A stretch of DNA of 64,000 nt from Liolophura sinensis (lineage: Eukaryota; Mollusca; Polyplacophora; Chitonida; Chitonidae): NCBI RefSeq assembly GCF_032854445.1, contig NC_088307.1:11670017-11734016 (forward strand), in the 5' to 3' direction. The translations under genes and the position numbers were made by a program. Below the pieces are notes generated by a model. The model saw only the letters and a program-made list of their open reading frames with translations, made no database searches and had not been told where the DNA came from. Positions 1 through 11,657 of this stretch are shown here, piece after piece; within the stretch, counting starts at the first letter, position 1, and every line of letters begins with the position of its first letter.

Positions 1-135
1 ATTTTATATAGTTGTGGAGTGGTCAAAACACAGTGACCTGGTCCTGCCTCTTGAATGATATAAATGATTTATATGGTTAATAAGGAGCTAATATACACTG
101 AAAAGCGTGACGCCAGGCTCAAATCTCAATTACTG

Positions 136-292
136 CTGGCCACTTTCACAAACATGTCGTACTTGTACGATATCGCTCATATAGGAAGGACAATGGTACG
201 TTAATAGTGAAGTACAAAATAAGGTACGACAAGTGTATGATAAATAGATGTCGTACGCCGCTTTGTGAAAGTGGCCCCAGCAGGCCTCGGTG
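136..292. mobile_element. Short inverted-repeat element (MITE), complete copy
   Basis: The left end reads GGCCACTTTCACAAA and the right end its reverse complement, TTTGTGAAAGTGGCC; both ends also carry GTCGTAC just inside. No coding capacity. A second, end-truncated copy in inverse orientation lies at 55322-55432 and shares the internal CGATATCG and CAATGGTACGTTAATAGTG, so this is a dispersed family and not a chance palindrome. It looks like a non-autonomous DNA transposon; the superfamily is not determined. Confidence 0.7.
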
Positions 293-332
293 ATGCTTAG
301 TCCACTATCAGAATCTTGGTTTATACAGGAAT

Positions 333-370
333 ACAATACACACACACGCACGTGCACACGTGCACACACG

Positions 371-436
<66 letters not shown>
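333..436. repeat. (AC)n microsatellite
   Basis: A run of ACACAC with a few CG interruptions at its left end (ACGCACGTGCACACGTGC), then a pure (AC)n tract to about 432. Confidence 0.95.
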
Positions 437-438
<2 letters not shown>

Positions 439-871
439 CGTTACTGTAACCAAATCAGTTTAGACAATCATCGAACAGTTGCATCAGTCACTTTTAAGGT
501 GAGCACACAAAGGGTTACTCATAAACGTCACTCACAGGCTTTACCTGACGATGGATCGTGGGCAAATTCAGACGAAGGGTCCATTACAGTTTAACTTTTA
601 ATATTTTAATATCACTGTGATAAATTTGAACAAGGTCTTGAAATCCAAAACGGAGTTTGGCTATTAAAGCTAAACACCAGACGAGGTGCCAAACTCTGCA
701 ACTTCTGTGAACCAACAAGCTGTAAGATGTTACCTACAGACACACACAATCCAGTCATCATGTTTCTGGTATATCAAACACTGTCCAGGATGTCTTCTCA
801 GAAGCAAATTTCACCGCTGTACTCAAGGTTTGCTCTTGTAGGCAATAACTGCATATTGTTTGGCACAGCTG
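437..871. other. No gene seen
   Basis: Unique-looking AT-rich sequence between the microsatellite and a SINE. Only short reading frames without recognisable motifs. Confidence 0.6.
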
Positions 872-1021
872 TTCGTGGGAAGGTCTTCATCAACCTGCCG
901 ATAGTCGTGGGTTTCCCATGGGCACTACCTGGTTTCCTCCCACTATAATGCTGACCCCCGTTGAATAAGTGAAATATTCTTGAGTACGGCGAAAAAACAC
1001 CAAATAAATTAAATAAATAAA
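872..1021 (+). mobile_element. SINE-A, 3' part
   Basis: Core and 3' end are present (CGTGGGTTTCC, then GAAATATTCTTGAGTACGGCG and an (AAAT)n tail); the tRNA-like head is missing. Confidence 0.8.
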
Positions 1022-2974
1022 TCCTTTGGCACAGAATAGATTAGGCATACCGGTAACATATACTCAAAGTGAAGATAAAGTCTGCCATTATATATGCTAA
1101 ATTTTCAAAGCCGAGGAGATGAAATTTAGCCTTGATATGGCACTGACGGACAATTCACGCTGAAAGGGTCACGTGATAATTGGCTATCACGTCAAAAGCC
1201 TATTTGCTCTCGATTGTCAGTTTGGTTTCTTGGATTTTGTGATTAGTTTAAGTGTTAAACTGATGCATTTAGGCCCACACACCTATGAGCAGGGAACTGA
1301 GAACGGCTGCCCGTGCTACAATGCAGACATGTTGGGCAGGATACTGCAATAACTTGTCAGGGTGAGCTAACAAGGAAACCGCCTCGGGAGAGTAATTGCT
1401 TAAAATGTAATAAAAAAGTAAAATGGTGATCGTAGGCGTACGATCTTGTAAAGTTACATGACCAAGTGAGACTCCATTTCATTCATTCTGAAGAACCTTT
1501 AGCTACGACTAAGAACCTTTGCAATGATCAACTGTATTATTTTCACAAAAAGGTTCTTTGAAGAGCCATACCTAACCCAAATAACCTTTGAAACACCATT
1601 TTCAAGGCTGTATCTAGTTGATCACTCTTCACATTAAGGCCACATCTTGCTCACCACGGACGCCATATACGTAGACCCATAACCTAGGCCTATATACATG
1701 TGTGCCTTTAATCCGGTTTTATGACAACATATAGTTTTGCTCAGTGTGGTGTTGTTTAACATACGAGCTGAAAACACGGATGTTTTTACGCAATTTCGTA
1801 ATTTGAGTAAATGTTATTTCTACGGAATACTGCCAACTCGTACAAATCATACATGTATAGTATCTGACGGTCTAATTTAACTCGTTGTTTGTTACCTTCA
1901 AACCACACTCGACCCGTGTAACGTGTCATTTGAAGTAGGGATAATTAATTTAAATCAACTACGTTATAACATAACGTTTTAATAAATGAAGGCATCTGCT
2001 TCTAAATCTATATTAGGCCTATATTTTGTTCAAGGAAAAATTTCATCTAGATGGACCCTACTGATCCCACGTCTTGATTCTGGGTGAAGGGAACGACGAT
2101 CAGGCCCATGAACTCACAAATATGTGATACATGCATGGCTGTATACTAATGATGAATAAATCTTCTTGTTCTGATGGTACATTTATTTACTGCTCTTATT
2201 AATTCCCTATTTGGTTGTTTTTATTGGTATAATGTGTATTTTATGTCTGCTGACAATATATTTGGCGTACACTATTGTCTGATTGCCTGAATAAAATAAT
2301 ATATTGTCTGTCTTATTCTGTAATATTTGGAAAATACAGATCTATAAAACGCAGCGTTGAGAACTGATTCGGCATCCAATTTTGTACTTCTAACAGGCGA
2401 ATATAACTTGATGAATGTGATGTAGTGTTTACCTATCTGAGCTGAGCAGGCCGAGCGCATAGGCCCGGGCCCTTTCTTTTCGAACGCATGTGCCAAATTT
2501 GTAAGAACTCAGTTCAAGTACAAATTTCGAAACTCTTAAGAATAAGTTTGTCACCTCGATTATTAAGATGATTAAGGATGATCAGTGGAGTGAATGCACA
2601 GCGAATGCACTGGAGTAAATGCACAACGAATGCACTGGAGTGTTGGAGTGAATGCACAACGAATGCACTGGAGTGGTTCAGGTCAGGTCTCTTAGACGGT
2701 AATGGAATAGGGCCTCGCTGTGCTCTATTCTTTAAGGTTTGTATAAATGTAAACACAAGGAGTTAAAGGATGTCCATTCAAATATGTTCTACGTGCTTGT
2801 GTCGTAAAACTCTGATGAAAAGGATAATGATCAATGGCTAATATACGGCAGTTATAATGTAGCGATCGTAGGTAATTAGCTATGTTGTTCTAAGGCACAT
2901 AACTCTTAGGTGTTACACAGTAGGCTTTGACACTGAGTGAAACGATCGTTCTGATTGGTTCATCGGCAGGATGA
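1022..2974. other. No gene seen; one small tandem repeat
   Basis: AT-rich sequence without splice-bounded exons. At about 2580-2680 a short tandem repeat has units containing GTGAATGCACAACGAATGCA, about two and a half copies. Confidence 0.6.
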
Positions 2975-3151
2975 GATTGGTTGTCCGCCATCTTGGGAGA
3001 CAGCTCTCAATGACATTCTAATTCAGGGGAAAATATTCTGTCCGGAAATATGAAGTAATATCATTGTATACGTTGTATTGAGACTGGTTGTCCGCCATCT
3101 TCCTTTAAAAGTTCTATCTAAATAATTTGTCTCGTCTCGTCGGTATTACAG
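2975..3151 (+). repeat. Direct repeat, left copy
   Basis: Shares an ordered series of blocks with 3535-3700: GACATTCTAATTCA, ATATCATTGTATA, TTGAGACTGGTTGTCCGCC and AATAATTTGTCTCGTCT. The block TTGGTTGTCCGCCATCTT also occurs once more at the left edge. Confidence 0.7.
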
Positions 3152-3534
3152 GTAAGATTCAGACGCCATCTGCCCCTCGGTTACACGCCATTTAGTTCTT
3201 ATTATGTTGTAGTTCCTAGCTGATCTATAAAAACTGATATAATACGGTTAACTTTGAAGATATTGTTGGAAGAATAGTTCATAAATCTAAAAGTGCATGT
3301 TCGCATACTGTTTAGCAAGGTGTTGTTGTTACAAGCCCAAGAGCGTTCCTTGCTAGAATTAATCTGAGATATAATGGTTCACTAGTATGGCAGATTTTAT
3401 AGTTTTTTTTATACATTTGTATTCATGAGACAAGTAACCCTAAGAGCTCAGTGTAGTTACGTGTGTAACAAAGTAACTTAATTCAGTCAGTGTTCGAACG
3501 GGTGTATATAAACGCTCTAGTGATTGTAACAATT

Positions 3535-3700
3535 CAGGGGAGACAACTCTCAAAGACATTCTAATTCAAGGGGGAATACTCTGTCCAGAATTATAATGTG
3601 ATATCATTGTATATGTTGTATTGAGACTGGTTGTCCGCCATCTTCCATTAAAAGTTCTATGCCATCTAAATAATTTGTCTCGTCTGTCCTGTGTTACAGT
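3535..3700 (+). repeat. Direct repeat, right copy
   Basis: Second copy of the repeat at 2975, same orientation, about 545 bp downstream and moderately diverged. No open reading frame runs between the copies, so LTRs of a small element are possible but unproven. Confidence 0.7.
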
Positions 3701-5102
3701 CCTACATTGCGCCAGACCTTAGAAAGGGCAACAGAAACACTACCAATACACTACCAGTAAATTTTTGTGAGGTGAAAAGTTTTTAATACCAATTGAGTCT
3801 CTCACAGTTATGGCATGCAGTGATCAACACGATGTTTGAAAAAGGCAGAATTTCAATCAATATTTTTAGAATTTTCTCTTAAGATTGGCTTTGGATTCTG
3901 TTGTCATCAATAAAGTTGTCCATTTAAAGACTACCATTCGAAGTATCTTAAAACAGGATAAATATTTTTTTAGATATTTTTTAAAGTTTTATTTTAGAAT
4001 AAATTCGAAAAAAAAACTATATTGCAGGATTTAATTAATTTTCACCGCGTTGTGCGGTGAGATGCCCATGAATTTTTCACTGCCTTTTTAACTTTTTCTT
4101 ATGTAGAAACTGTTTACTAAGACACAAAAATAAACGACAAAAAATGTATTTGTATAATTTGAATAGCCTGATTAATTAGGTTTACAGTCTGTTGGGAAGA
4201 AGAATGCGGTTTGGGCCGAGACGGCGAGCAGCTGTGTGACATACTGTGTGATACCGTCCTTAAATATACCTGGCTTGTAAATCAACTGATTGTGCGTCTG
4301 TGGTGGTCCGTAAATGATACAGAAGTGTCCCACAACTCTGAGTGAAATGGCCCGTCGGAAACACATAGGTCTACCGGTAACTAAATCTGTCGTAAACGAT
4401 CTCAACATGATGTATTAAGCAGTAGTTCTGTGCTATCATATACCACTACATGGAGTGAATGGGTAAAGGCTACGTCACAGCATAGGCCCCGCAATCTGAT
4501 AGTTTGACTGGATAAAATTCTCAAGATGGCTGTATCCATTCACACCAGCCAATTGTGCAGTATTGTCATTTTGTTCGACACGTTATTTGGTGAAATCACA
4601 ATAAAATAATAAAGAATGATACCTTTTAGAATGTGTGCTGGATTTGACTACCTTTTTCTATTTTAGTTTAAAAGATTAATCGGCGATTTTTGATTGCATA
4701 TATTTCTGTATAAATTACCAACGTATTTAAGAATTGAATAAAGGCACAGACTTTGGTGTATTTCAGTTCAAGTGAAATCGGATTTTTTTACCATTGTAGT
4801 AGAAGGTTAGTGTATAGCCGAAAACACAACGCTTCGTGCAAAATTACTTGTGCTATAGATATCACCAGACGTACATAAATAGAGAGAGCAATATGCCATG
4901 ATCGCGTTATATGATTCACCGTCTACATCCGGGTAATCCAACTCCACACTGATTGGCGCAACCATCACAGCAACAGGCGATCTATTTTAGACATGCATGC
5001 GTAACACTGCGAAACTGATCTCATTTGCTCATCGTCACATGCAGACGACATATTATTTCTCAGAATTCCTCAGGATAGTCTTGTGTATTTTTCCTACATG
5101 CT
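3701..5102. other. No gene seen
   Basis: AT-rich sequence. A short inverted repeat, TTCACCGCG...TGCGGTGAG, is present near 4045. No exon with convincing codon structure. Confidence 0.6.
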
Positions 5103-5285
5103 GTCTTCCTCTTCGACTGTACATGGGATGGTCTGACAGCAACTTGCAAACGATTGTGGGCTTCCCTGGGGCGCTGCCCGCTTTTCTCTCTCCCCCCCCC
5201 CTCTCAAACCGCCATATTGCTGGCGGCCGTGAAATATTTTTGAGTACGGCGTAAACCACCAGTCAAATAAATAAAATAAATAAAT
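5103..5285 (+). mobile_element. SINE-A, headless
   Basis: Contains GATTGTGGGCTTCCCTGG, GAGTACGGCGTAAACCACC and an (AAAT)n tail. A poly-C expansion interrupts the core near 5192. Confidence 0.8.
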
Positions 5286-5319
5286 ATTTTAGTAACATCC
5301 CACAGTAACCTGTGAGACG

Positions 5320-5600
5320 AGAGTGTCGCATAAACTGTTTTACAGTCGTATGACACGGAAGAGTCAAGCTCCCGGCTGCTTGTATAATGTGTGTTCTTGT
5401 GGCACGGCGATCTCATGCCTCCAAAGTGCGCTGTCACCACTGAAGTATCAAGCCGAAGACACGAAACACGACACCCCCACCCAATCACATTATACTTACT
5501 CTGGACCAAACAGTCCTGTGTCATTGCTCTAACCTGTTCATGCTGAAAACGAGGCAGCAACAAAAAGCGTCTTTGGTATGACCCGATTTTGTAAAAATCA
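5320..5600 (-). mobile_element. SINE-C, partial
   Basis: Read on the minus strand it carries the CATACCAAAGACG block, the GGTTAGAGCAATG block and the 3' CGTATGACTG block in SINE-C order. Confidence 0.65.
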
Positions 5601-6597
5601 GACCAACTATAAATATGCATTAAGAATAATGCATACGATTTTTTTTTGCACAACCTTAAATTCGAAGTTTAAAAGTACAGTCGCGAAAAGAAAACTGCAT
5701 ACATTGAAACAATCGAAATCGCTTTCATGTTATCGGTTTTAAACAATCAGCCGAGAGTTATACTATAACTCAAAGGTGCAGCTGTTTCTGAGTTTTTCAC
5801 CCGAACCCTGTCTTGCCTTTTAACGATATCACCTTGTGGTACGGCCACACGACTTTATGTTTCCGGTTGCTCTAACATGGCGTAACCCATGACCTCGTAA
5901 GATTTTCTGCATGGTTAAAAGTTGATTAATAGAGCTACCAAGAGCTTCAGCAATAATGTATGTGACCGATTAGGCATGTTACCATCCCTCCTCCAAAATA
6001 ACTGGTTTGAATTATTTAAATGAAACTTCATTAGAGCATGACCTAAGTTGAGGGCAAAAAGTTTTAAACATTTTCTGTGATATATGTCACGTGACTTGGA
6101 CGCCATATTGAATTTTGTCGAAAAGCTTTAAAGGCTTCTTCTACATAAACACCGAAACTATTATCGTAAAACAACTCAGCCCCCAGAACTTTTGAAGTGT
6201 GAAAACATATAGCAGCAATTTATGCTCTGAATACATCACAAGAACGAACAGTTCTCTTTTAATTCTCTGGCTAACCGCGTAGCTATATACATAGGTTTTA
6301 CGGATAAAATCCCGCGCAGTTTTAGGTTGTTATTCTAATTATGGCATTGATTATTACAAAAGTGGGAAAATCTGCATTTGACCTGTAGCTTGGAAAGCTG
6401 AAGCCTTGATCACATTGTCTCGCTTTAAGACCTCTTTCATAATTATATTGACAGATTATGGTGCGACCAATAGATATTTCGTTTAAAGTTTGAAGAACAT
6501 AATTGTCATACTGAGGCCATTGAATTAACAGGTAGGAGAGTGTGCAGAATGACTGAAGAAATCTCTGCAAATGGTGTCACCATCTGGTCTGTAACTT
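5601..6597. other. No gene seen
   Basis: Only short open frames with no recognisable domain on either strand. Confidence 0.6.
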
Positions 6598-6742
6598 GAT
6601 TGATTTATTCATTTATTAATTTATTTCACTGGTGTTTTACGCCGTACTCAAGAATATTTCACTTATACGACGGCTGCCAGCTTTAGGGTGGGAGGAAACT
6701 AGGCAGAGCCATTGGGAAACCCATGACCATTCGCAGGTTGTC
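6598..6742 (-). mobile_element. SINE-A, 3' part
   Basis: Begins with the reverse-complement tail (TTTATT repeats) and GTGTTTTACGCCGTACTCAA; core ends near the GGTTGTCTG block. Confidence 0.8.
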
Positions 6743-6949
6743 TGTAACTTTAGTCTGTAAAAAAAAAAATAAAGTTAGAATGCTGAAACCTGTATCAAAC
6801 TCTAGGGATTGAGCAGTTCTGTATTCTTTGTTTAGGTGTTTGAATCTACAAAAAATTTCAGAATGTTTTCTGCTTTTTATAATATTTGTATTATGAAACT
6901 AGATGTAATTGTTTATTTCAGAAGTTTCAGAACAACACTCAGTATTTGA

Positions 6950-7310
6950 GTGAGTGCGTGCTTGGGGTTTAACGTCATACTCAACATTTTTTCAGTCATA
7001 TGACGACGAAGGAATCCTTAAGGTGCATGTAAGGTGCCTCCTTGTTGCAGGACGGATTTCCACCGCTCTTTTATCTAGTGCTGCTTCGCTAAGACGACTT
7101 AGCGAAGGAAAGGAAGGCTCCCCGCCCGAGCCATTATACTGATACGGGTCAACCAGTCGTTGCACTATCCCTTTTATGCTGAAAGCCAAGCGAAGAAGTT
7201 AGAAATTCCTCTTTTAAAATCTTAGATTTGACTTCACCCATGATTGATCCTGGATCTACCGCTCCCGAAGCGGACGCTCTACCAAGTGTGCTATCCGGAC
7301 GGTAATACTT
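6950..7310 (-). mobile_element. SINE-B, near full length
   Basis: The 3' end (GCTTGGGGTTTAACGTCATA on the plus strand) lies at 6958, the ATTTCCACCGCTCTTTT body at 7060 and the tRNA-like head (CGCTCTACCAAG) at 7273-7284. The same order as in the copies at 34794 and 63322. Confidence 0.8.
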
Positions 7311-7351
7311 AGCATATGGTATGGAACGTCGATGACTACTAAGATGTTCAA

Positions 7352-7562
7352 AGGTGGTTAGCGTGCTAGGACTGAGCAATGACCTATGAGCCTCTCACCA
7401 ATGCGATTTAATGGTTTTAATGGTTCCGGCCTTACTTGGAAAGCTCTTTTCGTAACCTGTGGATGGTTGTGGATTTTCCAGCCCATCCATTCCCTTTTCA
7501 TAATTCATGACAGTGAAATATTTTTGAAAACGGCGTAAAACACTACTGAAATAAATAAATAA
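7352..7562 (+). mobile_element. SINE-A with tRNA-like head, internally deleted
   Basis: Head GGTGGTTAGCGTGCTAGG and CCTCTCACCAATGCG, then a shortened core and GCGTAAAACACTACTG plus (AAAT)n. Confidence 0.75.
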
Positions 7563-7861
7563 GCAAAGGCTTTGGGGAAAATGATACCAGGTCAAAATTC
7601 TTTCTACCAATACGTGTGTTAGATGTAAGTGTGCGCACACTAAATTAACCTTTGTCAAAATATTAACTTTATAAAGCGTTTAATCACCACAGCATGTATT
7701 TTAGAAAAATTATCAACTGTGCAATTTTGGAGTGCTTCTATTGCACATGTAACCAAGTACGTGGTGTTTCAGACTTCGGGAAACAAACATATGGCAGCTA
7801 AGCAGATTATACTGAGATGATGGCAGTTTCTTCAGAGATAACCTAAAGAAAAAATATAAAA

Positions 7862-8470
7862 GTATTGATCCACAATGTGTTGATCGTTTGACCGTGTACA
7901 CGCGGCATCTGTTTCTCAATATGTTGATAGTTTGTCTGTGTACACGCGGCGTCTGTTTCTTAATGTGTTGATCATTTATCTGTGTACACGCGGCATCTGT
8001 TTCTCGATGTGTTGAGCGTTTGTCTGTGTAAACGCAGCATCTGCTTCTCAAAGGGTTGATCGTCTGTCTGTGTACACTCGGCATCTCTTTCTCAATGTGT
8101 TGATCGTTTGTCTGTCTACACTGGGAATATTTTTTTCAATATTTTAATGGTTTTGTCTGTGTATGCGCGGCATTCGTTGCACAATGTGTTGATTGTTTGT
8201 CCCTGTACACGCGGGATCAGTTGATCAATATGTTGATCGTTTGTCTGTGTACACGTGGCGTCTGTTTCTCAATATGTTGATCGTTTGTCTGTGTATACTC
8301 GGCATCATTTTGTCAATGTGTTGATCGTTTGTGTACACGCGGCAACTGCTTCTCCATGTGTTGATCGTTTGTCTGTGTACACGCGGCATCTGTTTTTTTT
8401 ACTCTGTTGATCATTTGCCTCTGTATACTTGGCATCTGTTTCTCAATGGGTTGATTGCCTTACTGATGTA
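7862..8470. repeat. 44-bp minisatellite, about 13 copies
   Basis: The unit contains TTGATCGTTTGTCTGTGTAC and GCGGCATCTGTTTCTCAAT. Successive TTGAT blocks near 7880, 7924 and 7968 are 44 bp apart. On the minus strand one frame of a unit reads INPLRNRC.VYTDKRSTH-like peptides, matching the end of the coding fragment at 8440-8753, so the array may have grown from that fragment. Confidence 0.85.
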
Positions 8471-8753
8471 CTTTTTCTTACAATGAAAACAGGAAATTAT
8501 GTACAGTAGGTTGCATGAGTTGCAATCCATGTTTGCATTAACTTGAAACTTAAATCTGTTAAGCGCGGAAACACATAACCGCCTGCGGTAACATTGTCGC
8601 AACACAGTGTTTGTACCCTTGCGAGGTTATTCTAACGGTTGAATTGTTATTGGATATGAATTTGCGATAGACATTAATTTCCTCGGATTTGGCGGCTGCC
8701 ATTCGGCATGTAACATACTTACCTGTCTGTGTGAGATGTGTGTTTGACCTCAA
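8440..8753 (-). pseudogene. Retroelement fragment, possibly Penelope-like (GIY-YIG linker end)
   Basis: The minus-strand frame ending near 8411 reads CNSCNLLYIISCFHCKKKYI followed by an NPLRNRC segment. Penelope-like elements have a region of the form C-x-x-x-x-[VL]-Y-x-I-x-C-x-x-C-x-x-x-Y-[VI] just before the GIY-YIG nuclease, followed by a conserved Arg in LRxR; the match in spacing is good, but only about 60 residues are present. No reverse transcriptase domain is seen nearby. The fragment runs straight into the 44-bp minisatellite. It could also be another element with a similar cysteine linker. Confidence 0.4.
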
Positions 8754-9329
8754 ACGCTTATCCGTTATTGCAGACTACCGCTGAAAATCTGAAATGGTTT
8801 GCGATATCGTCTTGTCCTTATCAAGGAATGGAGTATAGCAGTTCGCAAGGCCTTTTATATGTGGGCCTGTTTCAAGGGAGTAAATGGTCACTCATACAAT
8901 AAATTTTCAAGTCAGGACAGCTTATGTGGTCTGGTCCTAAGATCTTTGTATATCGGTGCCGTGTATTTTAGAAGAGTATCAGGATTCTCAGAACGAATTG
9001 TTGTAGCAACAACCCCGTGATTTATGCAAAGAGCAAGTGTCTTTCCCCGACTTGTTTTAAATTGCCGTGAATAAATAGTTAATGTAAGTACAGCATACAA
9101 TAGGCCTACTTTAACAAGGCAGGGAGGTAGCGGGGTGGGGAGCAGTATATATTAAGCACTTTTGTATTAGGCTGAGACATACACCACGTGGATGATTAGT
9201 TCTGTAGACACGTGGCCGGATGTGATGCGGTTGAAATCAACACCTTCTAATTGCCAGGGCCTGGATCTAATACATATAAAAGTCTCAGATAGGTCAGGGC
9301 TTCTGTTTTACCCAGATGTTAAGGGGAGC
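8754..9329. other. No gene seen
   Basis: No recognisable feature between the retroelement fragment and the G-rich tract. Confidence 0.55.
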
Positions 9330-9395
9330 TATGGGAATTGGGGTGAAAAAGGGTGGGGGTGTTGGGTTGGGGGGTGTTGGTGCAGGGCCAGGACA
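9330..9395 (+). other. G-rich tract with G-quadruplex potential
   Basis: At least five runs of three or more G lie within about 45 nt on the plus strand (GGGTGGGGGTGTTGGGTTGG followed by more G runs). Confidence 0.5.
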
Positions 9396-10117
9396 TTTGT
9401 ATGGAGTTGTATATAGTGATCGCTTTTCCTTCCACCATTGTACGTCCTATTAATCTTGACTACGCCATATTTCAGTGCTGGTTGTTGGCAGGAATCTGAA
9501 ATTTGATTTATTCTTTGTTTCAAATAAAGGACATGGTATGGTAAGGGAATCGGCCACAGTGCAAGAAACTGTGCACCCCAAGAAGCGAAACTGACGGGAT
9601 AGCTGTGAATGATAAGTGCAGACACACTTGTGTCAGGCGTCTCCGCGTTTTAACTGAACCATAATAGTTACATACTTTTACGTACCTTGAAACCACCCCC
9701 ACAAAAGGTAAAATGAATGTCATTTGCGACCTGCATGGGGAAATATAGTAAATCTTTTATTTTAATATTAACGTCTTTTTTCTATTTAACATCAGAATGC
9801 TGTCAGTGGAAAGTATCCATTAAATGGCGTTCTCGTTCGTAACCCCCACATGCATACATAAGGCTGTTATCTAACAGCAAAACCTGTCAGCACATTTTCT
9901 CTGTGGCATTCACGGTTTGCGATAAACATTTCACGAGATCGATATCGCCGCTCGAGTTTTAGGGACACACCTAGAAGATATGCAAATTAATTACTGCTAT
10001 TGTAGTCTAGATTTCAAAATCTTATATCTTACGGAAGTGAGCGAAGTGGAAATGTAAATGTTATATTACGTCGAATCCTTGTCTGAGATTTTGTGTTGTA
10101 ACTGGTGACTTGATATA
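9396..10117. other. No gene seen
   Basis: Only short reading frames. Confidence 0.6.
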
Positions 10118-10285
10118 TTTATCTCATTTATTTATTGATTTGATTAGTGTTTTCGCCGTACTCAAGAATATTTCACCTATACAACGGCGGCTAGCATTAT
10201 GGTGGGAGGAAACCGAACAGAGCCTGCAGGAATTCCACAATCATCCACAGGTTGCTGAAAGACCTCTCCACGTTCGTTCAGCTGG
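10118..10285 (-). mobile_element. SINE-A, 3' part and core
   Basis: Reverse-complement tail at 10118, CGCCGTACTCAAGAATATTT and the CACAGGTTGCTG core are present; the head is absent. Confidence 0.8.
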
Positions 10286-11335
10286 AGAGTATGTGCCTCA
10301 TATTACGTGAGCGTTGATCACATTTCGAATTTTTTCGAATTTTTTATTTTTGTAACTAAAATACAACTAGTGTTGTCCTACTTTCACATCAAATATTACA
10401 AGGGTCCCTTTATTGATGCTGAACAATAAGACGTTTAAAAGTTTTGCATACAATATTTGTATTATACACAATGTTCTGATGTAAAAAACAAAAGGTATCA
10501 ATTATCCCAGTTATATAAACACAGCAACAGTAACATTAAAACTAATCCATATTTATGTGGCCCATGACTCAGGGTTAAGCGGAAGTAGATATACACATGC
10601 TTTAGCACAGCTTACAGTGCCATAGATATTCAACAGTATGATTATAAGCTGTAATTAATGGTATATTTGGCAACAAGAATGAAACTTTGAATGATGGCGC
10701 TTGATGTCTAAACTTTTACTTAGAAGCAAAAATGTTTTGTGACGTAGAATTAAATCGTCTATGTTAGTACACGCTTTTGTTTATGTGACTATAGGCGAGA
10801 TATATATACACCATATATGCATTGATTTCTGGGATATACGTATAGCTAACAATATGGAAATTACTATTAGTCCTCTCTATTGCCATGCAAACGACGATAG
10901 AGGAAGACCTAGCTGTTTTTATCAATGTACAAATTCAGATAACATGTATCAGCTGGGATATTAACACGAGATATTAATGCGCTCGGTTAAAAACAATTCA
11001 ACAGAAGAAATCAAAAAGAGGAGAACCTGACAAGCCCACGATGACGCGTGCTCTGTAGAAAACTGCCTTAGACAATATCCTCATCGGATCTTTACAAGAG
11101 TCTGTCGTAGATTTTAGTAACATGAGAATGCTTCTAGCATAAACACATTTTTACTATTGGAAGTTTCTATGAAAGTATAAGAGTGAATCTGGGACTAAAC
11201 ACAAAATACAACCTGAACAAAAACAGTTTCACTTTTCTTTACACCCTCGGCAGTTTAAGTTCGTCACACTCGCCTCCATTCTCGATCAAATTTCCTCGGG
11301 AGAGCGACACCTGGTGGCGGATGGTGACCTCTCGG
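10286..11335. other. No gene seen; 3' flank of the receptor
   Basis: AT-rich sequence downstream of the minus-strand receptor tail. A minus-strand AATAAA (TTTATT on plus) occurs near 10409, but its use as a polyadenylation signal is not supported by anything else. Confidence 0.45.
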
Positions 11336-11657
11336 TTAAATGTCAGTGTTGTGTATAGCTGTGGAATCCGTGTTTTGCTGGAAGGCCTGGGGATTTTCGT
11401 TTCCGGTTATCTCGGGCTGAACACTGCTTTCATTCTCATTGGTGGTTTTCAGACCACACAGAATATGGTACACGTTCTGTTCTGTTGAATGCACATTGTG
11501 CAGAAAGATTTTGGGGCTTTCGCATCCGGGCTGAATTCTACTTTTATTCTCATAGGTGGTTTCCAGACCACACAGAATATGGTACTCGTTCTGTTCTGTT
11601 GAATCCACATTGTACAGAAAGACTTTGGGGATTTAGCTTCCTGGCTGAATTCTGTTT
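11336..11657 (-). pseudogene. Decayed extra repeats of the receptor cytoplasmic tail
   Basis: Directly after the receptor stop codon the DNA continues with at least two more diverged copies of the tail repeat. An open frame from 11608 to 11336 still encodes NEYHILCGLETT and NVYHILCGLKTT, matching NEYQVLYDVKNT and NQYQALFDLKTT upstream. Compared with the previous unit, two bases are missing right after the TTNE codons (…AATGAGTGAAA… against …AATGAGAGTGAAA…), which creates the present stop. A second stop (TAA where the earlier unit has CAA) follows about 36 nt on. The tail was therefore once longer and has been shortened. A sequencing indel could explain the first change but not the second. Confidence 0.75.

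Noticed and set aside
130-594. Open frames of Cys-Val or Thr-His repeats on both strands
   Set aside because: Translations of the (AC)n microsatellite.
5204-5653. 149-residue minus-strand frame
   Set aside because: Composite of SINE-A and SINE-C sequence.
7862-8470. CRISPR-like regular array
   Set aside because: Contiguous tandem units without unique spacers, in a eukaryotic genome.
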